From Hylemonella sp. (GTDB taxonomy: Bacteria > Pseudomonadota > Gammaproteobacteria > Burkholderiales > Burkholderiaceae_C): a stretch of 64,000 nucleotides of DNA. The DNA is taken from contig JAUYQZ010000046.1 of NCBI GenBank assembly GCA_030695415.1, positions 124,001-188,000 on the forward strand, read 5' to 3'. The notes below the pieces were generated by a model. The model was not told the origin of the DNA. It was given only the letters and a program-made list of their open reading frames with translations, and did not search any database. This document shows positions 43,122 through 51,837 of the stretch, in pieces (position 1 is the stretch's first letter; each line of letters begins with the position of its first letter). The translations under genes were made by a program, and so were the position numbers.

Positions 43122-43357
43122 CACGCGCACCGCTTGGCGTGCCCGCCAGCGCCATCAAACATAAGAGCGCGTTGATGCATGGCCGAGCGAAAGTGAATTT
43201 TCAACACACAGCCAGCGCATTAGCATGCATGATTGCGTCTCGTGCGCGGATATTTCAATCGGAAAAACACGCCACAAGCGAGACCGAAAGAAGGCCCGAC
43301 GCATACGCAATACCCCCACTCGGAAAAACCCTAGGGCTCGCGAAAAATCCCGGAAAG

Positions 43358-43371
43358 TTGACCGCAATCAA
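43358..43371. promoter_or_regulatory. FNR-like operator upstream of tctC (TTGACCGCAATCAA)
   Basis: Inverted half-sites TTGAC and ATCAA, four bases apart, fit the FNR/Crp-type consensus TTGAT-N4-ATCAA with one change. It lies 118 bases ahead of the tctC start. The same element with a perfect palindrome stands upstream of oxc (48331-48344), next to a Crp/Fnr-family gene. No clear -10 was found at class II spacing. Confidence 0.6.
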
Positions 43372-43488
43372 GAGCAATTTTGCGAGAAAATTTCACAGTT
43401 GGGTCAGATCGGTTGCCGCAAGGTGGTCGAGAGACAAACGCAGAGTGGTCTTTCAATTGACAGACGTTCCATCAACAGGAGACAAGAC

Positions 43489-44511
43489 ATGAAGAACCTT
43501 CAAACCAAACTGAGAGGCCGAGTGGTGGCCGCGGCCGCCGCCGTCATCGCGGCGGCCGGCCTGAGCGCCTCGCTGCCGGCCCTGGCCTGGGAGCCGACCA
43601 AGCCGGTCGAGTTCGTGGTGCCCGCCGGCACGGGCGGCGGTGCCGACCAGATGGCCCGCCTGATGCAGGGCATCGTCATCAAGCACAACCTGATGAAGCA
43701 GTCCCTGATCGTGGTGAACAAGTCGGGTGGCGCTGGCGCCGAAGGCTTCCTCTCGGTCAAGGAAGCCAAGGGCGATCCGCACAAGATCATCATCACCCTC
43801 TCCAACCTGTTCACCACGCCGATGGCCACCGGTGTTCCCTTCAACTGGAAGGAAATGACCCCCGTCTCCATGATGGCGCTGGACCAGTTCGTGCTGTGGG
43901 TCAATGCCGAGAAGCCGTACAAGACGGCCAAGGAATACCTGGATGCTGTGAAGGCCGCTGGCCCGAACAAGATGAAGATGGGCGGCACGGGCTCCAAGCA
44001 GGAAGACCAGATCCTGACCGTCGGCATGGAAAAGGCCACCGGCACCAAGTTCATCTACATCCCCTTCAAGGGCGGTGGCGAGGTGGCCGTGCAGCTGGTC
44101 GGTGGTCACGTTGACTCCAGCGTGAACAACCCGGCTGAAGCGGTGGCCCAATGGCGTGCCGGCAAGCTGCGCGCCCTGTGCGTTTTCGACGACACCCGCA
44201 TGCCCTACAAGGCCAAGGTCACCGACACCCAGTCCTGGAACGACATCCCGACCTGCAAGGAAGCGGGCGTGCCGGCTGACTACGTCATGCTGCGCGGCAT
44301 CTTCACGTCCCCCGGCGTCACGGCCGACCAGATCAAGTACTACGTTGATCTGATGCAGAAGATCCGTGCCACTCCGGACTGGAAGGAGTACATGGAAAAG
44401 GGTGCCTTCAACCAGACCTTCATGACCGGTGCTGAGTTCACCAAGTGGCTGACCGCTGCTGAAGACAACCACCGCGCGCTCATGCAGGAAGCCGGCTTCC
44501 TGGCCAAGTAA
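43489..44511 (+). CDS. Tripartite tricarboxylate transporter substrate-binding protein (TctC/Bug family)
   Basis: 340 residues from the ATG at 43489 (AACAGGAGAC upstream). A signal peptide (about 1-33, ending PALAW) precedes the Bug fold: EFVVPAGTGGGADQMARLM near residue 45, and IIITLSNLFTTP, both typical ligand-binding beta-strand-to-helix loops, then GGTGSKQEDQ and VGGHVDSSVNNPAEA. Bug proteins capture small carboxylates in the periplasm. Its place with oxalate genes suggests oxalate, formate or a related acid. It is first in an operon with TctB- and TctA-like genes; an intercistronic hairpin follows it. Confidence 0.88.
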   Translation: MKNLQTKLRGRVVAAAAAVIAAAGLSASLPALAWEPTKPVEFVVPAGTGGGADQMARLMQGIVIKHNLMKQSLIVVNKSGGAGAEGFLSVKEAKGDPHKIIITLSNLFTTPMATGVPFNWKEMTPVSMMALDQFVLWVNAEKPYKTAKEYLDAVKAAGPNKMKMGGTGSKQEDQILTVGMEKATGTKFIYIPFKGGGEVAVQLVGGHVDSSVNNPAEAVAQWRAGKLRALCVFDDTRMPYKAKVTDTQSWNDIPTCKEAGVPADYVMLRGIFTSPGVTADQIKYYVDLMQKIRATPDWKEYMEKGAFNQTFMTGAEFTKWLTAAEDNHRALMQEAGFLAK

Positions 44512-44521
44512 GACGACAACA

Positions 44522-44551
44522 GCGGGTCCGGCCACACGCGCCCGGACCCGC
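44522..44551 (+). other. Intercistronic hairpin between tctC and tctB
   Basis: A perfect 10-bp stem GCGGGTCCGG / CCGGACCCGC (44522-44531 with 44542-44551) with a 10-base loop. No T-run follows, so it is not a standard terminator. It starts 11 bases after the tctC stop. Such hairpins often protect the upstream binding-protein message and lower downstream expression, giving more binding protein than permease. Confidence 0.7.
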
Positions 44552-44658
44552 ATTTCCCGGAACCTCCGCAACTGCATAGTGGGACGGTCGCCAGCCGAGA
44601 CTGGCGCTGACCCGAGTTTTTTGCCGCCTGAAATTTTCTTATCCGCACTTAACTCGTC

Positions 44659-45180
44659 ATGGAATCGAACATGGAAACACACGAAGGCGAACGCACCGGC
44701 GTAGCCACCAACATCATCGACGCGGCCGTTGCGGTCTTGGTCATCATCATGGGTGGCGTTGTCATCTATGGCAGCCGCAAGCTGGGTTCCGAGTGGACCA
44801 GTGACGGCCCCGGCGCTGGCTACTTCCCCTTTTACATCGGCCTCATCCTCTGCATCTCCGGCATTGGCGTGCTGTACCAGGCCCTGGCTGGCAAGGTCAA
44901 GAACACCGAGGTGTTCGTCGATGGCGAGTCCTTCAAGCGCGTGCTGTCGGTGCTGTTGCCGGCAGCTGTTTACGTCGGCTTCATCCAGGTCCTGGGCATC
45001 TACGTGTCCTCGGCGCTCTACATCGCGCTCTTCATGATCATCCTGGGCAAGTACGGCTGGCTCAAGAGCGTGATCATCGCCCTGGCCGTCAACGCCCTCT
45101 TTTTCATGATGTTTGAAGTCTGGTTCAAGGTGCCCTTGCACAAGGGCTCGCTCGATCCGCTCGCCTTCCTGGGCTATTGA
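44659..45180 (+). CDS. Tripartite tricarboxylate transporter small membrane subunit (TctB family)
   Basis: 173 residues from 44659 (a second ATG at 44671 is possible). Four membrane helices: about 20-38, 55-75, 95-115, and 125-155, with the typical GPGAGYFPFYIGLILCISG motif after the first. TctB is the small subunit that pairs with TctA. It lies 32 bases before the TctA gene. Family assignment is by topology and this motif. Confidence 0.85.
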   Translation: MESNMETHEGERTGVATNIIDAAVAVLVIIMGGVVIYGSRKLGSEWTSDGPGAGYFPFYIGLILCISGIGVLYQALAGKVKNTEVFVDGESFKRVLSVLLPAAVYVGFIQVLGIYVSSALYIALFMIILGKYGWLKSVIIALAVNALFFMMFEVWFKVPLHKGSLDPLAFLGY

Positions 45181-45212
45181 GCACCTACGCAGAATAACGG
45201 AGATCAGAAAAA

Positions 45213-46742
45213 ATGGAAGAAATCAACGCACTGTTCCAGGGCTTCGCCACAGTGATGACGCCCATGAACTTTTTGCTCATGGTGGTCGGAATCATCCTCG
45301 GCGTGCTCATCGGCGTGCTGCCGGGTTTGGGCGGCGCCAACGGCGTGGCCATCCTGCTGCCGCTGACCTTCAGCATGAACCCGACTTCGGCCATCATCAT
45401 GCTGTCCTGCATCTACTGGGGCGCCCTCTTCGGCGGCGCCATCACGTCGATCCTGTTCAACATTCCGGGGGAACCCTGGTCGGTGGCCACCACCTTTGAC
45501 GGCTATCCCATGGCCCAGAAGGGCAACGCAGGCGAAGCGCTGACCGGCGCCTTCACCTCGTCCTTCATCGGCGCCTTCGTGGCCGTGGTGATGATCACCT
45601 TCATGGCGCCGCTGGTCGCCAAATTCGCCCTGAAATTCGGCCCGCCCGAGTTCTTCTCGGTCTATCTGCTGACCTTCTGCAGCTTCGTCGGCATGGGCAA
45701 GGGTTCGCCCTTCAAGATCCTGGCTTCCATGACCATCGGCTTTGCCCTGGCCTCGGTCGGCATGGACACCGTGACCGGCCAGCTGCGCCTGACCTTCGGC
45801 TTCTCCGAGCTGATGCGCGGTTTCGACTTCCTGATCGCGGTGATCGGCCTGTTCGGTATCGGTGAGATCCTGCTGTCCATGGAAGAAGGCCTGGCCTTCT
45901 CCGGCAAGAGCGCCAAGATCGATGCCAAGATCGTGCTGCAGACCTGGAAGAAGCTGCCCAAGTACTGGGCCACGTCGGTCCGCAGTTCCTTGATCGGCAT
46001 CTGGATGGGCATCACCCCCGGTGGCGCCACCCCGGCGTCCTTCATGGCCTACGGTATCGCCAAGAAGGTGTCCCCCAACGGCTCCAAGTTCGGCACCGGC
46101 GAGCTCGAAGGCATCGTGGCGCCGGAGACCGCCGCCCACGCGGCCGGTACCGCCGCCCTGCTGCCCATGCTGGCTCTTGGTATCCCGGGTTCGCCCACGG
46201 CGGCCGTGCTGCTGGGTGGCCTGCTGATCTGGGGTCTGCAACCCGGCCCGCTGCTTTTCGTCGAGCAGAAGGATTTCGTCTGGGGCCTGATTGCTTCCAT
46301 GTACCTGGGCAACCTGGTGGGCCTGCTGGTGGTGCTGACCACCGTGCCGCTGTTCGCCTCGATCCTGCGCATCCCCTTCTCGATCATCGCCCCGGTGATC
46401 ATCGTGATCTGCGCGATCGGCGCCTACACCGTGCACAACGCCATGCTCGATATCTGGTTCATGCTGCTGTTCGGCGTGGTGGGCTACGTGTTCAAGAAGC
46501 TCGATTACCCGATCGCACCGCTGGTGCTGGCCCTGGTGCTGGGCGACAAGGCCGAGGACTCCTTCCGCCAGGCCATGCTGGTCTCGCAGGGTGAGATGTC
46601 GATCATGTTCTCCAACCCGCTGGTGGGCTCGATCACCACCCTCGCCCTGCTGCTGCTCTTCTGGCCGGTCATCTCCAAGGTGATCGCCCTGATCAAGCCG
46701 CCCAAGAAGGACGAGTTCGCCGACCAGCGCGGCGTGGACTGA
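45213..46742 (+). CDS. Tripartite tricarboxylate transporter large membrane subunit (TctA family)
   Basis: 509 residues with about 12 membrane helices. TctA hallmarks: GVLIGVLPGLGGANGVAILLPLTF near residue 40, YWGALFGGAITSILFNIPGEP, then GITPGGATPASFMAYG and ALGIPGSPTAAVLLGGLLIWGL in the second half. These glycine/proline loops form the paired substrate sites. The subunit drives ion-coupled uptake of the carboxylate delivered by TctC. The gene is followed after 22 bases by a cytidylate-kinase-like/BON gene in the same operon. Confidence 0.92.
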   Translation: MEEINALFQGFATVMTPMNFLLMVVGIILGVLIGVLPGLGGANGVAILLPLTFSMNPTSAIIMLSCIYWGALFGGAITSILFNIPGEPWSVATTFDGYPMAQKGNAGEALTGAFTSSFIGAFVAVVMITFMAPLVAKFALKFGPPEFFSVYLLTFCSFVGMGKGSPFKILASMTIGFALASVGMDTVTGQLRLTFGFSELMRGFDFLIAVIGLFGIGEILLSMEEGLAFSGKSAKIDAKIVLQTWKKLPKYWATSVRSSLIGIWMGITPGGATPASFMAYGIAKKVSPNGSKFGTGELEGIVAPETAAHAAGTAALLPMLALGIPGSPTAAVLLGGLLIWGLQPGPLLFVEQKDFVWGLIASMYLGNLVGLLVVLTTVPLFASILRIPFSIIAPVIIVICAIGAYTVHNAMLDIWFMLLFGVVGYVFKKLDYPIAPLVLALVLGDKAEDSFRQAMLVSQGEMSIMFSNPLVGSITTLALLLLFWPVISKVIALIKPPKKDEFADQRGVD

Positions 46743-46764
46743 CAGTAGACAGGAGAAATACAAC

Positions 46765-47598
46765 ATGCCCGTAATTGCACTGACCCAAGGAATGGGCTCG
46801 CTGGCCCAGGATGTCGCCGAGAAACTTGCGGCTGACCTCGGCCTGCAGAGCCTGGAGCACGAGGTGGCGGCCCGGGTGGCCGACAAGATGCACGTCTCCA
46901 AGAGCCTGATCAACCGTCTGCGCAGCGGCAAGGCCGGCCTGATCGAAGGCCTGCGTGCCGACAAGGAGGCCATGGCGCTTTACACCGCCGAGGAAGTGCT
47001 CGACGCCGCCGCGCGCGGCAATGTCGTCATCCGCGGCTGGGGCGCTACTCAGCTGCTGCGCGCCGTGCCCCACATCCCGTGCATCCGCATCATGCGTCCG
47101 CTCGAGCAGCGGGTCGAATGGCTGATGAAAAAGCTGGAGACGGATGACCGCGACCTGGCCCGGGCCGAGATCCAGCGCAGCGACCAGGCCAATGCCGCAC
47201 GCATGCACGATCAGTTCGGCGTGAACTGGGGTGACCCGGTGCTGTTCGACGCGGTGCTGAACACCGAGCGTCTGAGCGTGGACAGTTGTGTCGACCAGAT
47301 CAAGAACCTGCTCAAGCGCCCCGAGTTTGCCGAGACCCCGGCATCGAAGACGCTGCTGCAGTGCATGGCGCTCAGCGCCCGGGTGCGGGTCGCCCTGTCG
47401 ACACACGCGGAAACGCATGCGGTCGATGTCTCGATTTCCTGCCTGGATGGCCGCGTGACGCTGGCTGGCATCGTCGCCGACGACACCGAGAAGGCCGCGG
47501 CACTTCGTGTTGCCGAGGGCGTGGCCGGCGTGAAGTCGGTCGACAGTCAACTGCGCGCGTTCTCCGACGCCCGGCACTTCCCCACCAACCGCCGTTGA
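46765..47598 (+). CDS. Cytidylate-kinase-like protein with C-terminal BON domain
   Basis: 277 residues. Residues ~1-190 resemble the cytidylate-kinase-like family (PF13189): VIALTQGMGSLAQDVAEKLAADLG at the start, ARGNVVIRGWGATQLLR, and IRIMRPLEQRVEWLM. The phosphate-binding loop is weak, with no GK[S/T] (only GMGSLAQ). Residues ~200-277 look like a BON domain (VDVSISCLDGRVTLAGIVADDTEKAAALRVAEGVAGVKSVDSQL). There is no signal peptide, so a BON domain here is cytoplasmic, unusual for the family. It follows TctA by 22 bases after AGGAG and is likely an accessory or sensory factor of the transporter operon. Function is unknown. Confidence 0.75.
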   Translation: MPVIALTQGMGSLAQDVAEKLAADLGLQSLEHEVAARVADKMHVSKSLINRLRSGKAGLIEGLRADKEAMALYTAEEVLDAAARGNVVIRGWGATQLLRAVPHIPCIRIMRPLEQRVEWLMKKLETDDRDLARAEIQRSDQANAARMHDQFGVNWGDPVLFDAVLNTERLSVDSCVDQIKNLLKRPEFAETPASKTLLQCMALSARVRVALSTHAETHAVDVSISCLDGRVTLAGIVADDTEKAAALRVAEGVAGVKSVDSQLRAFSDARHFPTNRR

Positions 47599-47608
47599 AC
47601 GACGGCCC

Positions 47609-47635
47609 GCCGTGCCGACCCCGCGTCGGCACGGC
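47609..47635. other. Strong palindromic hairpin between convergent genes
   Basis: Perfect 11-bp stem GCCGTGCCGAC / GTCGGCACGGC (47609-47619 with 47625-47635), 5-base loop. No T-run on either strand, so termination, if any, would be weak or Rho-assisted. It lies between the kinase/BON gene and the convergent Crp/Fnr gene. Confidence 0.6.
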
Positions 47636-47650
47636 CCCCTCCCCTGCCTA

Positions 47651-48259
47651 TCAGATCTTGCCGCGCTGCTTGAGCCGGCTGAGCGTCTCTGCCGAGAGGT
47701 TCATGTAGGCCGCGAGTTCCTTCTTCGGGATGCGGTCGAAAAGTTCAGCGTGCTTTCGCACGAAACGATGCACACGCCCCGGCGCATCGAGCAAGTGCAG
47801 CGTGATGGTGTGCGCCATGATCTCGCTCATCAGATTCATGACGCAGTACTCGAACAGGCGTTTTTCCTCAGGGTGCCGCTCCAGGAATCCGATCCACTCG
47901 GGCATGGGCAGCTTGACCACCCTCGCCTTCGTGACGCAAACAATGCTGTAGGGCGCGGGCGTCTTCAGACACCATGCGGCGTAGCTGGTTTCCATCTCGC
48001 GTTCAGCGGCAAAGCGCAGGATCATTTCCTTGCCCTGGGCGTTGGCCACCACCCGCTTGAGCACCCCGTCCAGGATGAAGTACTGCTCCATATCGTGCAC
48101 ACCCTGGTGCAGCAGGAAGTCTCCCTTGCTGCAATCCACCACCGTGAGGTGCCGCTCCAACTCCTCGTGCGACGCCGCACTCATGCCCTTGAGCACATTG
48201 TTCTGGCGGACTTGAACCCGAATGATGTTCTTTTCCGGATGATTTTCGATGGCTGTCAT
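47651..48259 (-). CDS. Short Crp/Fnr-family transcriptional regulator
   Basis: 202 residues. An N-terminal cyclic-nucleotide-binding-like barrel (about 20-125: KGDFLLHQGVHDMEQYFILDG) and a dimer helix precede the helix-turn-helix KKELAAYMNLSAETLSRLKQ. Recognition residues Glu191, Ser194 and Arg195 match the E-x2-SR pattern that reads TTGA half-sites in FNR. The protein stops right after the recognition helix, without the usual wing. It lacks the FNR Cys cluster for an Fe-S centre, so oxygen sensing by that route is unlikely. It diverges from oxc across a palindrome and probably controls the oxalate genes; the ligand is unknown. Confidence 0.88.
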   Translation of the reverse strand: MTAIENHPEKNIIRVQVRQNNVLKGMSAASHEELERHLTVVDCSKGDFLLHQGVHDMEQYFILDGVLKRVVANAQGKEMILRFAAEREMETSYAAWCLKTPAPYSIVCVTKARVVKLPMPEWIGFLERHPEEKRLFEYCVMNLMSEIMAHTITLHLLDAPGRVHRFVRKHAELFDRIPKKELAAYMNLSAETLSRLKQRGKI

Positions 48260-48330
48260 GGTCCAGGGATCGCGCTTTCGCGCCCGTAGCGGGTCGGCCT
48301 GCGAGGGAGGCCGGATATTTGTCCCGAAAA

Positions 48331-48344
48331 TTGACCGTGGTCAA
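48331..48344. promoter_or_regulatory. Perfect FNR-like operator between the regulator and oxc (TTGACCGTGGTCAA)
   Basis: Half-sites TTGAC and GTCAA around CGTG. If TATCAT at 48367-48372 is the oxc -10, transcription would start near 48379 and the palindrome centre would lie at about -41.5, the classical class II activator position. It may also autoregulate the divergent Crp/Fnr gene. The same element, slightly changed, occurs upstream of tctC. Confidence 0.7.
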
Positions 48345-48366
48345 TGGCGAAACGGAAATGGATTTC

Positions 48367-48372
48367 TATCAT
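48367..48372 (+). promoter_or_regulatory. Candidate -10 box of oxc (TATCAT)
   Basis: TATCAT with a T-rich flank; four of six consensus bases. The call rests mainly on its spacing from the upstream FNR-like palindrome. The 5' leader to the oxc ATG would be about 160 bases. Confidence 0.4.
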
Positions 48373-48541
48373 AACCCCGCAGTACACGTTCAGCCCTGTC
48401 CAGCTTATGACTTCGGTCACGTTGCACCGCTCCAACCCCGAATGCGCGCTCCCGGGGTTGCCCAGATTTGAGGAGCCGCAGGTATTCGCCAGCCTGGCCA
48501 CCCGATTTCCCTAGACGTCCAACACCGAGAGAGACTTCAAC

Positions 48542-50284
48542 ATGTCCAACGACGCTCAATCCAGAGAACTGACTGACGGTTTCCACCTGGTCATCGATGC
48601 TCTGAAACTCAACGGCATCAAAAACATCTACGGCCTGCCGGGCATTCCGGTCACGGATCTGACCCGCATGATGCAGGCTGAAGGCCTGCGCGTGATTTCC
48701 TTCCGCCACGAAGCCAACGCCGGCAACGCTGCCGCCATCGCCGGCTTCATGAACGGCGCCGAGGGCGTGCCCGGCATCTGCCTGACGGTGTCCGCCCCCG
48801 GCTTCCTGAACGGCCTGGTTGCACTGGCCAACGCCACCACCAACTGCTGGCCCATGATCCTGATCTCCGGCTCCTCCGAGCGCGAAATCGTCGACCTGCA
48901 GCAGGGTGACTATGAAGAGATGGACCAGCTGGCCATCGCCAAGCCCCTGTGCAAGGCCGCCTACCGCGTGCTCAACGCCGAAGACATCGGCGTGGGCATC
49001 GCCCGCGCCATCCGCTCCGCCGTTTCCGGCCGCCCGGGCGGTGTCTACCTGGACCTGCCCGCCAAGCTGTTCTCGCAAGCCATGGACGCCGCCGCCGGCA
49101 AGGCTTCGCTGATCAAGGTGGTTGATCCGGTGCCGCGCCAGATCCCCGGACCCGACGCTGTCAAGCGCGCGCTGGACCTGCTCAAGGGCGCCAAGAAGCC
49201 CCTGATCCTGCTGGGCAAGGGCGCCGCTTACGCCCAGGCCGATGCCGACATCAAGGCCCTGGTCGAGAAGACCGGTATCCCCTACCTGCCCATGTCCATG
49301 GCCAAGGGCCTGCTGCCCGACACGCACGAGCAGTCTGCTGCAGCTGCCCGTTCCTACGTGCTGCCGGAAGCCGACGTGGTGCTGCTGATCGGTGCGCGCC
49401 TGAACTGGCTGCTGTCGCATGGCAAGGGCAAGACCTGGGGCGGCAAGGACCACAAGGACGCCGGTGGCCAGAAGTTCATCCAGATCGACATTTCGCCCAC
49501 CGAAGCCGACAGCAACGTGGCCATTGATGCCCCGCTGGTGGGTGACATCGGCTCCTGCGTCTCCGCCCTGCTCGCTGGCATCGGCTCCAACTGGGCCAAG
49601 CCCCCGGCCGAGTGGACCAACGCGATCACCGAACGCAAGACGAAGAACGTCGCCAAGATGGCCGAGACCCTGGCCAAGGATCCCAAGCCGATGAACTTCC
49701 ACAGCGCCCTGAACGTGGTGCGCGACATCGTCAAGGCCAACCCCGACGCCATGCTGGTCAACGAAGGCGCCAACGCGCTGGACTTCACCCGCTCCATCGT
49801 CGACATGTACAAGCCGCGCAAGCGTCTGGACGTGGGCACCTGGGGCGTGATGGGCATCGGCATGGGCTTTGCCGTCGCTGCCGCCGTCGAATCCGGCCAA
49901 CCGGTGATCGCCATCGAGGGTGACAGCGCCTTCGGTTTCAGCGGCATGGAAGTCGAGACCATCTGCCGCTACAACCTGCCGGTGTGCGTGGTCATCATGA
50001 ACAACAACGGCGTCTACCGCGGCACCGACGTGAACCCGACCGGCGGCGCTGATGTGGCCCCCACCGTGTTCGTCAAGGGCGCGCGTTACGACAAGCTCAT
50101 GGAAGCCTTCGGCGGTGTGGGCGTCCACGCCACCACCCCGGCAGAACTGCGCAAGGCGATGGAAGAAGCCATCAAGTCGCGCAAACCCACCCTCATCAAT
50201 GCCGTCATCGACGAAACCGCCGGCACCGAGAGCGGCCGCATCACCAGCCTGAACCCGGCCAGTGTTGCGACCAAGAAGCACTGA
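48542..50284 (+). CDS. oxc: Oxalyl-CoA decarboxylase
   Basis: 580 residues, close to the Oxalobacter enzyme. It is a thiamine-diphosphate enzyme with three domains: PYR (about 1-190, catalytic Glu57 in RHEANAG), central nucleotide-fold (about 195-360, binding ADP as activator in known enzymes) and PP (about 370-560) with the cofactor motif [13 protein letters not shown]...MNNNGVYRG. It converts oxalyl-CoA to formyl-CoA and CO2 in the cytoplasm. The formyl-CoA transferase gene follows 33 bases later. Codon use is very regular, consistent with high expression. Confidence 0.96.
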   Translation: MSNDAQSRELTDGFHLVIDALKLNGIKNIYGLPGIPVTDLTRMMQAEGLRVISFRHEANAGNAAAIAGFMNGAEGVPGICLTVSAPGFLNGLVALANATTNCWPMILISGSSEREIVDLQQGDYEEMDQLAIAKPLCKAAYRVLNAEDIGVGIARAIRSAVSGRPGGVYLDLPAKLFSQAMDAAAGKASLIKVVDPVPRQIPGPDAVKRALDLLKGAKKPLILLGKGAAYAQADADIKALVEKTGIPYLPMSMAKGLLPDTHEQSAAAARSYVLPEADVVLLIGARLNWLLSHGKGKTWGGKDHKDAGGQKFIQIDISPTEADSNVAIDAPLVGDIGSCVSALLAGIGSNWAKPPAEWTNAITERKTKNVAKMAETLAKDPKPMNFHSALNVVRDIVKANPDAMLVNEGANALDFTRSIVDMYKPRKRLDVGTWGVMGIGMGFAVAAAVESGQPVIAIEGDSAFGFSGMEVETICRYNLPVCVVIMNNNGVYRGTDVNPTGGADVAPTVFVKGARYDKLMEAFGGVGVHATTPAELRKAMEEAIKSRKPTLINAVIDETAGTESGRITSLNPASVATKKH

Positions 50285-50317
50285 TTTCACAAGCGCAACC
50301 CACAAGGAGAAATGCAC

Positions 50318-51592
50318 ATGTCTGGAAACCAACCCCTCAAGGGCATCAAGATCATCGACTTCACGCACGTGCAAGCCGGCCCGGCCTGCACCCAGCTGCT
50401 GGCCTGGTTCGGCGCTGACGTGATCAAGGTCGAGCGCCCGGGCGCCGGCGACGTCACCCGCAGCCAGCTGCGCGACATCCCCGATGCCGACGCACTCTAC
50501 TTCACGATGCTCAACAGCAACAAGCGTTCGCTGACGCTGGACACCAAGACGGCCGAGGGCAAGGAAGTGCTCGAGAAGCTGATCAAGAAGTCCGACGTCA
50601 TGGTCGAAAACTTCGGCCCCGGCGCGCTCGATCGCATGGGCTTCACCTGGGAGTACATCCAGAAGCTCAACCCCGGCATGGTCCTGGCTTCGGTCAAGGG
50701 CTTCAGCGATGGCCACCACTACGAAGACCTGAAGGTCTACGAAAACGTGGCCCAGTGCGCCGGCGGCTCCGCCTCGACCACCGGCTGGTGGAAGGGCGAG
50801 AACTCCCAGCCGACCATCTCCGCTGCGGCTCTGGGTGACTCCAACACCGGCATGCACCTGGCTATCGGCATCCTGACCGCCATCATCGGCCGCCAGCAGA
50901 CCGGCAAGGGCCAGAAGGTGGCCGTGTCCATGCAGGACGCCGTGCTCAACCTGTGCCGCGTGAAGATGCGCGACCAACAGCGCCTGGAGCGCCTGGGCTA
51001 CCTGGAAGAGTATCCCCAGTATCCGCACGAGATGGAAGCGTTCAAGGACCGTGTGACCCCGCGTGGCGGCAACGCCGGCGGCGGCGGCCAGCCGGGCTGG
51101 ATCCTGAAGTGCAAGGGCTGGGAGACCGACCCCAACGCCTACATCTATTTCACGGTGCAGGGCCACGCCTGGGAGCCGATCTGCGACGCGCTGGGCAAGC
51201 CGGAGTGGAAGACCGACCCCAAGTACACCACCCCGAAGGCTCGCCAGCCGCACATCATGGACATTTTCGCCACCATCGAAAACTTCATCAAGGACAAGAC
51301 CAAGTTCGAAGCGGTGGACATCTTCCGCAAGTTCGACATTCCTTGCGCCCCGGTGCTGTCCATGAAGGAACTGCTGGTTGACGAGTCGCTGCGCAAGAGC
51401 GGCTCCATCGTGGAAGTGCCCCACCCCGTGCGCGGCAGCTACTTCACCATTGGCAGCCCGATCAAGTTCTCGGACCTCAAGCCCGAAGTCACTGCCTCCC
51501 CGCTGCTGGGCGAGCACACCGACCAAGTACTGGCCGAGCTGGGTTACAGCAAGGACCAGATCGTGGCCATGCACGGCAAGAAGGCGGTCTGA
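50318..51592 (+). CDS. frc: Formyl-CoA:oxalate CoA-transferase
   Basis: 424 residues from the ATG at 50318, which is eight bases from AAGGAG (50304-50309); the ATG at 50312 is too close. Class III CoA-transferase with catalytic Asp174 in [14 protein letters not shown], the substrate region TTGWWKG, and the mobile glycine loop [11 protein letters not shown], all as in Frc/YfdW. It moves CoA from formyl-CoA to oxalate, yielding oxalyl-CoA for Oxc and free formate. It is downstream of oxc in the same transcription unit, and a strong terminator ends the unit. Confidence 0.95.
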   Translation: MSGNQPLKGIKIIDFTHVQAGPACTQLLAWFGADVIKVERPGAGDVTRSQLRDIPDADALYFTMLNSNKRSLTLDTKTAEGKEVLEKLIKKSDVMVENFGPGALDRMGFTWEYIQKLNPGMVLASVKGFSDGHHYEDLKVYENVAQCAGGSASTTGWWKGENSQPTISAAALGDSNTGMHLAIGILTAIIGRQQTGKGQKVAVSMQDAVLNLCRVKMRDQQRLERLGYLEEYPQYPHEMEAFKDRVTPRGGNAGGGGQPGWILKCKGWETDPNAYIYFTVQGHAWEPICDALGKPEWKTDPKYTTPKARQPHIMDIFATIENFIKDKTKFEAVDIFRKFDIPCAPVLSMKELLVDESLRKSGSIVEVPHPVRGSYFTIGSPIKFSDLKPEVTASPLLGEHTDQVLAELGYSKDQIVAMHGKKAV

Positions 51593-51613
51593 GCCCCTTC
51601 CCCCGCACATGAA

Positions 51614-51641
51614 AACGGCGCCTTCGGGCGCCGTTTTTTTT
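51614..51641 (+). terminator. Rho-independent terminator after oxc-frc
   Basis: Perfect 9-bp stem AACGGCGCC / GGCGCCGTT (51614-51622 with 51627-51635), tetraloop TTCG, and a run of eight T (51634-51641). Confidence 0.95.
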
Positions 51642-51739
51642 GCCGCCGCCGCAGATCCCCGGTCGACCGGCCCGCTTGGGTTTTCTCCTCTGTCAGCATG
51701 TATCAGCGGGGCCCGTTGTCAGCATAAAAAACGACGATA

Positions 51740-51755
51740 TTTCAATGCGTTGAAA
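51740..51755. promoter_or_regulatory. Palindrome TTTCAATGCGTTGAAA at the promoter of the second frc
   Basis: Six-base inverted arms with a four-base centre, ending five bases before a TATAAT. It covers the -35 region, which is otherwise poor. The half-sites differ from the TTGAC-type operator upstream of oxc and tctC, so a different regulator is likely. Confidence 0.5.
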
Positions 51756-51759
51756 CCCC

Positions 51760-51765
51760 TATAAT
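51760..51765 (+). promoter_or_regulatory. -10 box of the second frc (TATAAT)
   Basis: Perfect hexamer in an AT-rich stretch, 73 bases before the start codon. No consensus -35 at proper spacing; the palindrome occupies that place. Confidence 0.6.
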
Positions 51766-51837
51766 GCGTGAGTCATATAGAAGACTAGCTTCTTCTATTC
51801 ATAAGAGTTTTTTATCATTGGAACCAGGAGTTCATTC

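Larger units (their letters stand above)
43062..43488. other. 427-base intergenic region before the TctCBA operon
   Basis: It holds a rho-independent terminator (43096-43121) for the formyltransferase gene, an AT-richer stretch, an FNR-like palindrome (43358-43371), and presumably the transporter promoter. Open frames across it have no family features and I do not call them. AACAGGAGACA just before 43489 provides the ribosome site for tctC. Confidence 0.7.

Noticed and set aside
43085-43492. Plus-strand frame of 135 codons before tctC
   Set aside because: It runs through a strong terminator and the operator region and encodes basic, featureless sequence.
47609-47635. Perfect palindrome as a rho-independent terminator
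   Set aside because: No T-run on either strand; listed only as a hairpin.
48341-51610. Minus-strand open frame of 1089 codons across oxc and frc
   Set aside because: It is an antisense shadow of strongly recognised genes in high-G+C DNA; the translation is Gly/His/Gln-rich low-complexity sequence with no family features.
51740-51755. Palindrome before frc2 as a third copy of the FNR-like operator
   Set aside because: Its half-sites are TTCAA/TTGAA in the opposite orientation to TTGAC/GTCAA, so it is not the same element.
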